Shown in pieces: positions 9,089 through 16,126 of a DNA stretch of 64,000 nucleotides. The stretch is taken from contig JAWKKG010000004.1 in NCBI GenBank assembly GCA_041393395.1, positions 248,001 through 312,000 on the forward strand. Direction: 5' to 3'. The stretch's first letter is position 1. Each line of letters starts with the position of its first letter. This stretch comes from JAGQIB01 sp041393395. GTDB taxonomy: Bacteria; ARS69. Both the position numbers and the translations under genes were made by a program. The notes beneath the pieces are model-generated. The model saw only the letters and a program-made list of their open reading frames with translations. It did not search any database and had not been told where the DNA came from.

Positions 9089-11266
9089 CTAGTTCACGTC
9101 GAACCGGTCCGCGTTCATGACCTTGGTCCACGCCGCGACGAAGTCCCGCACGAACTTCTCGCGGGCGTCGTCCTGCGCGTAGACCTCGGCGTAGGCGCGA
9201 AGGATGGAGTTGGATCCGAAGACCAGATCCAGCCGGGTGGCGGTCCACTTCGCCTGGCCCGTCTTGCGATCCCGGATCTCGTAGACGCCGGCGCTGCGCG
9301 ACGGAGCCCAGGTGTAACGCATGTCGGTGAGGTTCACGAAGAAGTCCGTCGTCAGCGCACCCACGCGATCCGTGAGCACGCCGTGCGACGTTCCGCCGTG
9401 GTTCGTGCCGAGGACACGCATGCCGCCGACGAGCACCGTCATCTCCGGCGCGGTCAGTCCCAGGAGCTGGGTGCGGTCGAGCATCAGCTCCTCGGGGCTC
9501 ACGACGTACTCGTCCTTCAACCAGTTGCGATAGCCGTCGTGGATCGGCTCGAGAGGCTCGAACGACTCGATGTCGGTCATCTCGGCCGTCGCGTCGCCGC
9601 GGCCGGGAGTGAACGGCACCTGGATCTCGACGCCGGCGGCGTGCGCCGCCTTCTCCACACCGACGTTGCCCGCCAGCACGATCACGTCGGCGAGGCTCGC
9701 GCCCGCCTCCTTTGCGATCGGGTCGAGCGCGCCGAGCACTCGCGCGAGGCGATCCGGCTCGTTGCCCGCCCAGTCCTTCTGCGGGGCGAGACGGATCCGC
9801 GCGCCGTTCGCGCCGCCGCGCATGTCCGAGCCGCGGTACGTGCGGGCGCTGTCCCACGCGGTGGCGACGAGGTCGCCGACCGAGAGTCCGGTACCGGCGA
9901 TCCGCTTCTTGAGCGCGGACACGTCGTAGTTCGTCGGGCCGGCGGGAATCGGATCCTGCCAGATCAGATCCTCCTTCGGAACGTCCGGGCCGACGTAGCG
10001 CGCCTTCGGCCCCATGTCGCGGTGCGTGAGCTTGAACCACGCGCGCGCGAAGACCTCGGAGAAGTAAGCCGGATCCTTGCGGAAGCGTTCGGAGATCTCG
10101 CGATAGATCGGATCCACCTTCATCGCCATGTCCGCGTCCGTCATGATCGGGTTCTGGCGGATGGACGGATCCTCGACGTCGACCGGGCGATCCTCCTCGG
10201 CGATGCGGACCGGCTCCCACTGCCAGGCGCCGGCCGGGCTCTTGCGCGACTCCCACTCGTGGCCGAACAGCATCTCGAAGTAGCCGTTGTCCCAGCGAGT
10301 GGGATGGGTGGTCCAGGCGCCCTCGAGCCCGCTCGTGATCGTGTCGCGGCCCATTCCCTTGCCGCCGGGGTTGTGCCAGCCGAGACCCTGCTCGGTGACG
10401 TCCGCCGCCTCCGGCTCGGGGCCGAGCTTGTCCGCGTTGCCGTTGCCGTGGCACTTACCGACGGTGTGGCCGCCCGCGGTCAGCGCGACCGTCTCCTCGT
10501 CGTTCATGGCCATGCGCTTGAACGTCTCGCGCACGTCGTGCGCGGTCTTCTGCGGATCGGGCTGCCCGTCCACGCCCTGCGGGTTCACGTAGATGAGACC
10601 CATCATCACCGCGGCGAGCGGGTTCTGGAGATCCCGCTTCCCGGAGTACCGGCTGTGCGGGTTGTCGGTCGGCGCGAGCCATTCCTTCTCGGAGCCCCAG
10701 TACGTGTCCTTCTCCGGATGCCAGATGTCGGCGCGACCGAAGCCGAAACCGAACGTCTTCAGGCCCATCGACTCGTAGGCGACCGTGCCCGCGAGAATGA
10801 TCAGATCGGCCCAGCTCAGGCGACTCCCGTACTTCTTCTTCACCGGCCACAGGAGCCGGCGGGCCTTGTCGAGGCTGACGTTGTCCGGCCAGGAGTTCAG
10901 CGGAGCGAAGCGGATGTTCCCCGTGCCGCCGCCGCCGCGTCCGTCGGCCGTGCGATAGCTGCCCGCGGCGTGCCAGGACAGACGGATCATGAGCCCGCCG
11001 TAGTGGCCCCAGTCCGCGGGCCACCAGGGCTGGCTCTCCGTCATGAGCGCGTGGACGTCCTTCTTGACGGCCTCGAAGTCGAGCTTCCGGACCTCCGCTT
11101 GGTAGTCGAAGTCCTCGCCGAGGGGATTCGTCTTGCGGTCGTGCTGGTGCAGGATGTCCAGGTTCAGCGCGCTGGGCCACCAGTTCATGACCGAGGAGCC
11201 GGCGGCCGTGTTGCCACCGTGCATGACCGGGCATCCGCCGGCGGGCTTCGTGTCGGTTCCGTTCAT
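9089..11266 (-). CDS. katG: Catalase-peroxidase KatG
   Basis: About 725 residues, the usual length of a bifunctional haem catalase-peroxidase that removes hydrogen peroxide. The distal-site motif RLSWHAAGSYR supplies the catalytic Arg, Trp and His. The Tyr of LIYVNPQG and the Met of FEMLFGHEWE would complete the Met-Tyr-Trp adduct required for catalase activity. The proximal haem ligand is the His of GGHTVGKCHG. The ATG at 11266 is chosen because it follows an AGAGGTAGGG ribosome-binding site and begins the normal N-terminus (MNGTDTKPAGGCPVMHG); the frame is open upstream, inside perR. It lies eight bases downstream of perR, so the pair is probably a peroxide-inducible operon. Confidence 0.97.
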   Translation of the reverse strand: MNGTDTKPAGGCPVMHGGNTAAGSSVMNWWPSALNLDILHQHDRKTNPLGEDFDYQAEVRKLDFEAVKKDVHALMTESQPWWPADWGHYGGLMIRLSWHAAGSYRTADGRGGGGTGNIRFAPLNSWPDNVSLDKARRLLWPVKKKYGSRLSWADLIILAGTVAYESMGLKTFGFGFGRADIWHPEKDTYWGSEKEWLAPTDNPHSRYSGKRDLQNPLAAVMMGLIYVNPQGVDGQPDPQKTAHDVRETFKRMAMNDEETVALTAGGHTVGKCHGNGNADKLGPEPEAADVTEQGLGWHNPGGKGMGRDTITSGLEGAWTTHPTRWDNGYFEMLFGHEWESRKSPAGAWQWEPVRIAEEDRPVDVEDPSIRQNPIMTDADMAMKVDPIYREISERFRKDPAYFSEVFARAWFKLTHRDMGPKARYVGPDVPKEDLIWQDPIPAGPTNYDVSALKKRIAGTGLSVGDLVATAWDSARTYRGSDMRGGANGARIRLAPQKDWAGNEPDRLARVLGALDPIAKEAGASLADVIVLAGNVGVEKAAHAAGVEIQVPFTPGRGDATAEMTDIESFEPLEPIHDGYRNWLKDEYVVSPEELMLDRTQLLGLTAPEMTVLVGGMRVLGTNHGGTSHGVLTDRVGALTTDFFVNLTDMRYTWAPSRSAGVYEIRDRKTGQAKWTATRLDLVFGSNSILRAYAEVYAQDDAREKFVRDFVAAWTKVMNADRFDVN

Positions 11267-11274
11267 CGTGGTCC

Positions 11275-11778
11275 CTACCTCTTTCCTTTCTTCTTGGCGG
11301 TCGCGGGTTTCGCGGGATCGTTCTGGGCGCACTCGTGACACACGCCGCGGGCCTCGACTTGAGTCGTCTCGACCCGCCCGAGGGCGCGGACGGAGTGCGG
11401 CAGCTTCAGATCGTCGAACGCGTCGCTGTAGAAGTCGCGGGTCAGACCGCAGCGCACGCAGACGAAATGGTGATGACGGCGAAGGTTGGCGTCGAATCGG
11501 GTTCGCTCGCGGGACGGCCCGAGTGTCGTGATCAGTCCGAGATCGCTCAGGAGCCAGAGCGCGCGGTAGACCGTATCGAGCGACACGGTGGGGAGGCGTG
11601 CCCGGACGCCGCGGTGGATGGTCTCGGCGTCCGGATGATGGCCGCTGCGTGCCACCTCGCGGAAGACTTCCATCCGCTGGTGGGTGAGCTTCACGCCGGC
11701 ACTTCGGCAGACCTGCTCGAAGTGCTCCATCTGGCGGGCGATCTCCCGATCTCTCGTCTCGGGACCTGACGTCGTCAC
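11275..11778 (-). CDS. perR: Fur-family peroxide regulator, PerR-like
   Basis: A 167-residue protein with the winged-helix and dimerisation domains of the Fur family. Metal-site residues are visible: SGHHPD (His47/48), RFDAN (Asp96) and RHHHF (His102-104). The residue after the first zinc CxxC (107/110) segment is Asp (CGLTRDF, Asp115), as in PerR, where Fur usually has Glu. A second CxxC (147/150) completes the structural zinc site. The C-terminus is a Lys-rich tail. Its position eight bases upstream of katG supports a peroxide-sensing role. The GTG start is preceded at six bases by a TAGGAT hexamer rather than a ribosome-binding site, so the message may be leaderless. Confidence 0.88.
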   Translation of the reverse strand: MTTSGPETRDREIARQMEHFEQVCRSAGVKLTHQRMEVFREVARSGHHPDAETIHRGVRARLPTVSLDTVYRALWLLSDLGLITTLGPSRERTRFDANLRRHHHFVCVRCGLTRDFYSDAFDDLKLPHSVRALGRVETTQVEARGVCHECAQNDPAKPATAKKKGKR

Positions 11779-11784
11779 GGGCGA

Positions 11785-11790
11785 ATCCTA
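11785..11790 (-). promoter_or_regulatory. Candidate -10 element for leaderless perR
   Basis: TAGGAT on the minus strand ends exactly six bases before the GTG of perR, placing the expected transcription start at the start codon. No good -35 is seen at 16-18 bp. The hexamer sits in an imperfect inverted repeat (CATTCT then AGGATT around GATC) that could be an autoregulatory PerR site. That reading is speculative. Confidence 0.4.
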
Positions 11791-11839
11791 GATCAGAATG
11801 ACTTCCGAGGTAGGAAGAAACCAGGGACGGCGGGGATCG

Positions 11840-12370
11840 TCAAGGGGCTCGGCCGAGGGCGGCGAGAGCGGACGGCAATCCGAGCGCCCGGCGCCACGCC
11901 GCCAGCTGGCCGAGGTGCATGGCCTCGTGCGTGACGGCCATGAAGAGCCCGAGATCGGCCAGGGTCGGAAGCTCGCCGGCGAATCTCCACTCCACCCGTC
12001 CCGCGAGCCGCGCTTCGTCGAGACGTCGCCAGGCGTCCGCGACTCGCTCGTGCTGACGACGCAGCTCCCGCACGACGTCGGGGAGTGCGGGGTAGGCGGC
12101 GGGATCGGGGTCGGGAAGCCGGGGGTCTCCCGGGCCGCGACGTTCGAACAAGTGGCGCCACTCCTCGGAAACTTCGCGCGCGAGTCCGAGGTCCTCGGCG
12201 AGGAGGTCCGACCCCGTGACCAGATGGCCGATCGTCCACGTCGCATGGTTCTCGAGGCCGGGCCCCGCTCCGCGCGTCCACGACTCCGGCTCGAGATCGG
12301 ACGTCAGCGCTTCCGCGTAGCGGAGGTTCCATGCGTAGGCGCGAAGGGACACGTCGGGCGGAGGAGTCAC
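11840..12370 (-). CDS. DinB-like four-helix protein (DinB_2 type)
   Basis: A 176-residue protein with the DinB/YfiT-like four-helix pattern. Metal-binding histidines are visible in NHATWTIGHLV and in the C-terminal HEAMHLGQLAAWRR. Members of this fold include bacillithiol/mycothiol-dependent transferases and many proteins of unknown activity; no specific reaction can be assigned. The start GTG overlaps the stop of the next upstream gene by four bases (GTGA), so the two DinB-like proteins are translationally coupled and may act together or as a heterodimer. Confidence 0.8.
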   Translation of the reverse strand: MTPPPDVSLRAYAWNLRYAEALTSDLEPESWTRGAGPGLENHATWTIGHLVTGSDLLAEDLGLAREVSEEWRHLFERRGPGDPRLPDPDPAAYPALPDVVRELRRQHERVADAWRRLDEARLAGRVEWRFAGELPTLADLGLFMAVTHEAMHLGQLAAWRRALGLPSALAALGRAP

Positions 12371-12876
12371 GCCGGCCTCCGCTCGAACATGAGCGCATTG
12401 AAGTCGACGTCTCCCACCGCGACTCCCAGCTGCTTCAGCATGTTCATGACCTGGGATCGATGGTGAACCTCATGCTGGAAGAGCTGGGTGAACAGGTCGC
12501 CCGGCGAAGTGACGATCCGCAGCGGACTTCCGTCATCGTCGGTCACCGGGTACTCGAGGGCGCGGTGCCAGTCGTCGACCTCACGCAACGTTGCTCGCGT
12601 CTTCGCTGCCTGCTCGGTCCAGGCGGCCTCGAGCACGGAGAGGTCGGGAGGTTGCTCCTGCCGGATCGGCCACTCGTCGTAGGGCGGGACTTCTTCTCCG
12701 CGCATGCGGAGTACGTAGTAGCCCTCGCAGATCATGACATGCGTGAGGGTTTCGCCGAGGGACATGGCCCAGGTCGGAAAGGGGACCTGCCAGTGCGATT
12801 CCGCGTGCGGGCGGGTTCCGTCCAGCACCCTGGCTCGCGCCTTCACCAGGTACTCGTAGATGCGTTCCGGATTCAT
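12367..12876 (-). CDS. DinB-like protein, upstream partner
   Basis: A 169-residue DinB-family protein. Conserved positions are the SLGETLTHVMICEGYY helix (His) and the C-terminal LFQHEVHHRSQVMNML helix, with the HxxxH pair typical of the metal site. The frame is open upstream for another 130 codons, but those residues are Arg-rich and unlike the family. The ATG at 12876 begins a normal N-terminus (MNPERIYEYLVKAR). It lacks a clear ribosome-binding site but has promoter-like hexamers at the right distance for a leaderless message. It is coupled to the second DinB-like gene by a GTGA overlap. Confidence 0.8.
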   Translation of the reverse strand: MNPERIYEYLVKARARVLDGTRPHAESHWQVPFPTWAMSLGETLTHVMICEGYYVLRMRGEEVPPYDEWPIRQEQPPDLSVLEAAWTEQAAKTRATLREVDDWHRALEYPVTDDDGSPLRIVTSPGDLFTQLFQHEVHHRSQVMNMLKQLGVAVGDVDFNALMFERRPA

Positions 12877-12882
12877 GCGGCG

Positions 12883-12911
12883 AGTACACCAGGGAGCGCG
12901 GACCGGCGCAA
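12883..12911 (-). promoter_or_regulatory. Candidate promoter of the DinB pair, leaderless spacing
   Basis: TTGCGC (12911-12906), a 17-base spacer, then TGTACT (12888-12883) and six bases to the ATG at 12876. Each hexamer is an imperfect sigma-70 match, but spacing and distance are ideal. The six-base distance is shared with other starts in this window (perR, 20050, 36259, 40168). Confidence 0.4.
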
Positions 12912-13168
12912 GACCTCGTCGGAGCTCGAGGACGTCGCCCTTGTAACGGTCCGGATTCCGGTAGTACGGTGTCCCGGTCAGGTTCCGGAGGAGTTCGATG
13001 GCACGGCCCGCCAGCCGACCGGAGAGCCAGGTTCGCGCCGCGAGTGGAGAAATCCGTCGCGGCGTTTTCGTTTTCGGATCCTGACGTCGGGAATCCCCCC
13101 GAGGGGTTCCGGCGCGGCGCTCGGCGAGGGCGCCGCGACGTGCGGAAGGACACTCAAGGAGAATGACG

Positions 13169-13966
13169 ATGAAGCTTCGATGGATACTGTCGACCGCAAT
13201 CGTGGGCCTCATGGCGTCGTCCGCGTCCGCCCAGCTCGTGGTGGGCAGCGACATCTCCGGAGCCACGATCTACCACCTCGACGTCAACACCAGTGCGGCG
13301 ACGCCGCTCCTCACCGGAGTGGAGGCGACCGCGTGGGGGATGGCGTACGACTGGACCACGAACACGCTCTACTGGAACAACGGATCCACTCTCTACAGCT
13401 CACCGTTCAGCCTGGGCGGCCTCACGCCGACGAACCTCGGCACGATGTCGTACAACGGCGCCACGGTGAACTTCGTCGGACTCGGGTACCGGGGCGGGAA
13501 GCTCCTCGGCACCCGCAACATCACCACGGAGGCGGTCTACGAGATCGACGTGAACACGCTCCAGGCGACGTTGCTCTACCAGTACCCGAGCGCGTTCGAC
13601 TTCGGCGGCATCGACGTTGACCGCGTAACCGACGTGCTGTACGGCCTGAACGACTCCGGCAGCGCCGGGTCGGGCGCCGGCCTCTACGAGATCGACGTGC
13701 CCGGCATGAGCACGACGTTCCGGGCGCCGTATCCGGCCGGGGAGACGGACATCGACGGTCTCGCCGCGTTCAATGGCGTCGCCTACTACGTGACGGATGA
13801 ACCGGGCCTCTTCTACGTGTACGACATCGCTTCCGGGACGCAGACCGGCGTGTTGACGTCGCCGTTCACGGGCGCCGCGATCTTCTCGGCGGCCGCGTAT
13901 GTCCAGGGCGGTACGGTGTCGATCGACGACACGTCGTGGGGACAGATCAAGAATCTGTACAAGTAG
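13169..13966 (+). CDS. Secreted protein with C-terminal SWG motif (propeller-like)
   Basis: About 265 residues. A signal peptide (ILSTAIVGLMASSASA) is followed by a body with repeated strands such as IYHLDVNTSAATPLL, VYEIDVNTLQATLLYQ and LYEIDVPGMSTTFRA. These look like blades of a small beta-propeller that describe values per interval. It ends SIDDTSWGQIKNLYK, a C-terminal motif shared with the proteins at 15223-16023 and 18345-18977. The second ATG (13169) is preferred over the one at 13163 because AAGGAG lies seven bases upstream of it. A strong terminator follows. Function unknown; secreted or surface location is inferred. Confidence 0.8.
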   Translation: MKLRWILSTAIVGLMASSASAQLVVGSDISGATIYHLDVNTSAATPLLTGVEATAWGMAYDWTTNTLYWNNGSTLYSSPFSLGGLTPTNLGTMSYNGATVNFVGLGYRGGKLLGTRNITTEAVYEIDVNTLQATLLYQYPSAFDFGGIDVDRVTDVLYGLNDSGSAGSGAGLYEIDVPGMSTTFRAPYPAGETDIDGLAAFNGVAYYVTDEPGLFYVYDIASGTQTGVLTSPFTGAAIFSAAAYVQGGTVSIDDTSWGQIKNLYK

Positions 13967-14003
13967 GTCCCTTTGGGAACTCCGTTCCCGTCGGTCCACG
14001 AAG

Positions 14004-14033
14004 GAGGGGCAGCCCCGCGGGGGGCTGCCCCTC
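14004..14033 (+). terminator. Rho-independent-type terminator
   Basis: A perfect 13-bp stem (14004-14016 with 14021-14033) closes a four-base GCGG loop and is followed by TTG. It lies 38 bases after the stop of the SWG-motif gene. Confidence 0.85.
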
Positions 14034-14040
14034 TTGTGCA

Positions 14041-14096
14041 GTGCACCGGTCTCGCAAAGCACCGGTCTCGCAGTGCACTGTCTCGCAGTGCAACGG
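14041..14096. repeat. Short tandem repeat, unit 15-16 bp
   Basis: Three and a half units run in series: 14041-14056, 14057-14072, 14073-14087 and a partial 14088-14096. The unit reads GTGCACCGGTCTCGCA, with single changes. It lies between the terminator and the convergent gene end. Confidence 0.75.
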
Positions 14097-14130
14097 CTCC
14101 GGCGTGCCGGTGGAATCGTGGACCGCGGCG

Positions 14131-14916
14131 CTACTCGTTGACGCGGACTTCCTTCACGGTCACGGTCACGGTGAGCCCGTCGCCCTCCGCCATCTGCTCG
14201 AGATTCGGCATCCGGCTCGCCATCATCTTTTCCATCATCTCGCGCTGCTCGGGCGGCATCTTCGCGAGCTCTTCCTTCATCTGGGCCATCGCTTCCTTCA
14301 TCTGGGCGATCTCGGGAGAGTCCTGGCCCCCTTCGCCCGCGAGCTTCATGGTCGTCTGGAACGGCTGCAACCAGCCCTTCACGTTCCGGTAGTCCTGCAG
14401 GTGCATGTCCATGGTGACCGGTCGTGCATTGCCGTTCATCTTCGCAGTGCCCGTCATCTCCACGCGGCGCAGGACGTAGTCCTTCTCGTCCACGTAGAAC
14501 GTGCCGCTGCCCGGCTCGAAGTCCTCGGAACCCTCCGCGTCGAACGAAACGTCCTCGAGGTGATCGATCGTGAGGACGTGGCAGGCGTTGCCGTCGACTT
14601 TCTCCGATCCGCGGAGCTTCGCTCGCTCGGCGAACTGCTGGAGCTTCGTGTAGAACGACCCAGGATTCACGCCCTCGGGGCCATCCGCGGCGACGAGCAC
14701 GGGATGCCCGTCGACCATCTTCTTCTCCAGCCGCGTCGTCGTCTCCATGCCCATCGTCTCCTGGACGATCGTGACGTTCTGGATCGAGGCGAGGCGGCCT
14801 TCGTACTCGGCGAGCGCCTTCTCGAAGATCTTCTGGGCGTCGGCGGCGAGTGCGGGGGTGGCGTGCAGCAGCGCGAGGCCGGCGAGGGCGGCCAGGGAAC
14901 GCAGGCGACGAGACAC
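14131..14916 (-). CDS. Secreted LolA/RseB-like protein of unknown function
   Basis: A 261-residue protein with a signal peptide (SLAALAGLALLHATPALA, cleavage near LAA-DAQ). The body has the half-barrel pattern of LolA/RseB-like proteins: an amphipathic helix (AQKIFEKALAEYEGRLASI) followed by long strands (NVTIVQETMGMETTTRLEKKM, CHVLTIDHLE, GTFYVDEKDYVLRRVEMTG). The last third is Met- and Glu-rich helix (QMKEAMAQMKEELAKMPPEQ). The GTG at 14916 is preferred because AGGGAGGA lies five bases upstream, although the frame is open far beyond. It may bind lipid or act as a periplasmic sensor; this is inferred from the fold only. Confidence 0.75.
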   Translation of the reverse strand: MSRRLRSLAALAGLALLHATPALAADAQKIFEKALAEYEGRLASIQNVTIVQETMGMETTTRLEKKMVDGHPVLVAADGPEGVNPGSFYTKLQQFAERAKLRGSEKVDGNACHVLTIDHLEDVSFDAEGSEDFEPGSGTFYVDEKDYVLRRVEMTGTAKMNGNARPVTMDMHLQDYRNVKGWLQPFQTTMKLAGEGGQDSPEIAQMKEAMAQMKEELAKMPPEQREMMEKMMASRMPNLEQMAEGDGLTVTVTVKEVRVNE

Positions 14917-15155
14917 GGGATCCTCCCTACGGTGGCGTGGATGTTTCGACCAGACCGCCCGATCGTACCGAGTCGGGCGGCCGCTGTCGCGGGGGATTGG
15001 AGGGCGGGGGAGATCGCTCCGCGCGACCCTCGAAGGGGCGGTCCGACGCGGCGCTCTTCCGGGCGGTCTGGCCATGCGTGGGGTACCGACCCCGTATCTC
15101 TCGCGCCGGGGGAGCGGCCGGCCGGGCTGCGATCTCGCCGCGCTTGGACTGGAGC

Positions 15156-15185
15156 TTGCATTCGACATTGCCTCCGGGAGAGAAT
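15156..15185 (+). promoter_or_regulatory. Possible promoter for the DNRLRE-like gene
   Basis: TTGCAT, an 18-base spacer, then GAGAAT, about 37 bases before the ATG at 15223. The match is weak. The rest of the 14917-15222 gap shows no gene. Confidence 0.3.
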
Positions 15186-15222
15186 CTCGAAGTAGCCACC
15201 CGATCGGATCGAGGAGGTCGAC

Positions 15223-16023
15223 ATGAGAACCACCGAAATTCTGCGCCTCGCGCTTCTCCCTGCTTTCTTCGCGTCCGGAGCATCCGCGCAGCTCGTGGAG
15301 CTCGCACCCGTCGCGGACACGGACGTCAACACCTCGCTCGATGCCCGTCGCAACGACAACTACGGATGCGACCCGATTCTCAACGTTGCGGGGAGTCGGG
15401 GAGGTGGTGGGATTCCGTACGGCGGGGCAGACGGGATCCGCATTCTCCTGCAGTTCGACGTCTCCACGTTCTCGGCGCCGATCGGTTTGGCGGAGCTGGA
15501 ACTGCATCTCTCGGATTTCCGCAACGACACGTCGGCCCAGGATTTCGCGATCGACGTTCACCGGGTCACCGAGGCGTGGGAAGAAGGTGACGGGAACGAG
15601 AGTCCGCCTCACCCGGGCGGTTGCCAGGGGGTTGATCCCGCGTCTGGGGTCGCCTGGGTCGGGGCCGGGGATGGCGGCGACGCCAACAACCAGACCCAGC
15701 CCGCGTTCGATCCGTCGATCGAGTCGACGCTCAGCTTCAACTCGATCGATGCCACGGGTCCGGGAACCGCCTATGTGTGGGACGTGACCACGCTCGTCAA
15801 TGGGTGGATCACGAACCAATACCCGAACCACGGCATGATGCTTCGCGACGTGACGACGGATGGCTCGTACAAGGACGTGGGATTCGCGTCGCGAGAGCTC
15901 GATTTCAACGTCTACCCGGGGTTGCTCTGGCCGACGGCGGCGGGACCCGTACTCCGGATCTACTCGACCGTGTCGGTCGAGCCGATGAGCTGGGGCCGCG
16001 TCAAGGCGACTTATCGACAGTAG
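15223..16023 (+). CDS. Secreted DNRLRE-like protein with C-terminal SWG motif
   Basis: A 266-residue protein with a signal peptide ending FASGASA-QLV. The body matches the DNRLRE/CBM96-like beta-sandwich: VADTDVNTSLDARRNDNYG at the N-side, then RILLQFDVSTF, AELELHLSDF, then AYVWDVTTLVNGWI and GMMLRD. This fold is found in secreted proteins that often carry additional carbohydrate or adhesion modules. The C-terminus is SVEPMSWGRVKATYRQ, the same motif as in the proteins at 13169-13966 and 18345-18977. GAGGAGG precedes the ATG by five bases. A small hairpin (16023-16037) begins at the stop codon. Confidence 0.8.
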   Translation: MRTTEILRLALLPAFFASGASAQLVELAPVADTDVNTSLDARRNDNYGCDPILNVAGSRGGGGIPYGGADGIRILLQFDVSTFSAPIGLAELELHLSDFRNDTSAQDFAIDVHRVTEAWEEGDGNESPPHPGGCQGVDPASGVAWVGAGDGGDANNQTQPAFDPSIESTLSFNSIDATGPGTAYVWDVTTLVNGWITNQYPNHGMMLRDVTTDGSYKDVGFASRELDFNVYPGLLWPTAAGPVLRIYSTVSVEPMSWGRVKATYRQ

Positions 16024-16126
16024 TGCTCGCGGAGCACCCGTCGTCGACCGAGGGGGCCGAACGCGTTTCGTATCATGCGGGCGTGGCTCGGGCTCCGTGA
16101 GGCGACTCCTGCTCGGAAGGTGGCTC

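Noticed and set aside
9383..11338. 651-codon plus-strand frame
   Set aside because: Antisense shadow of katG.
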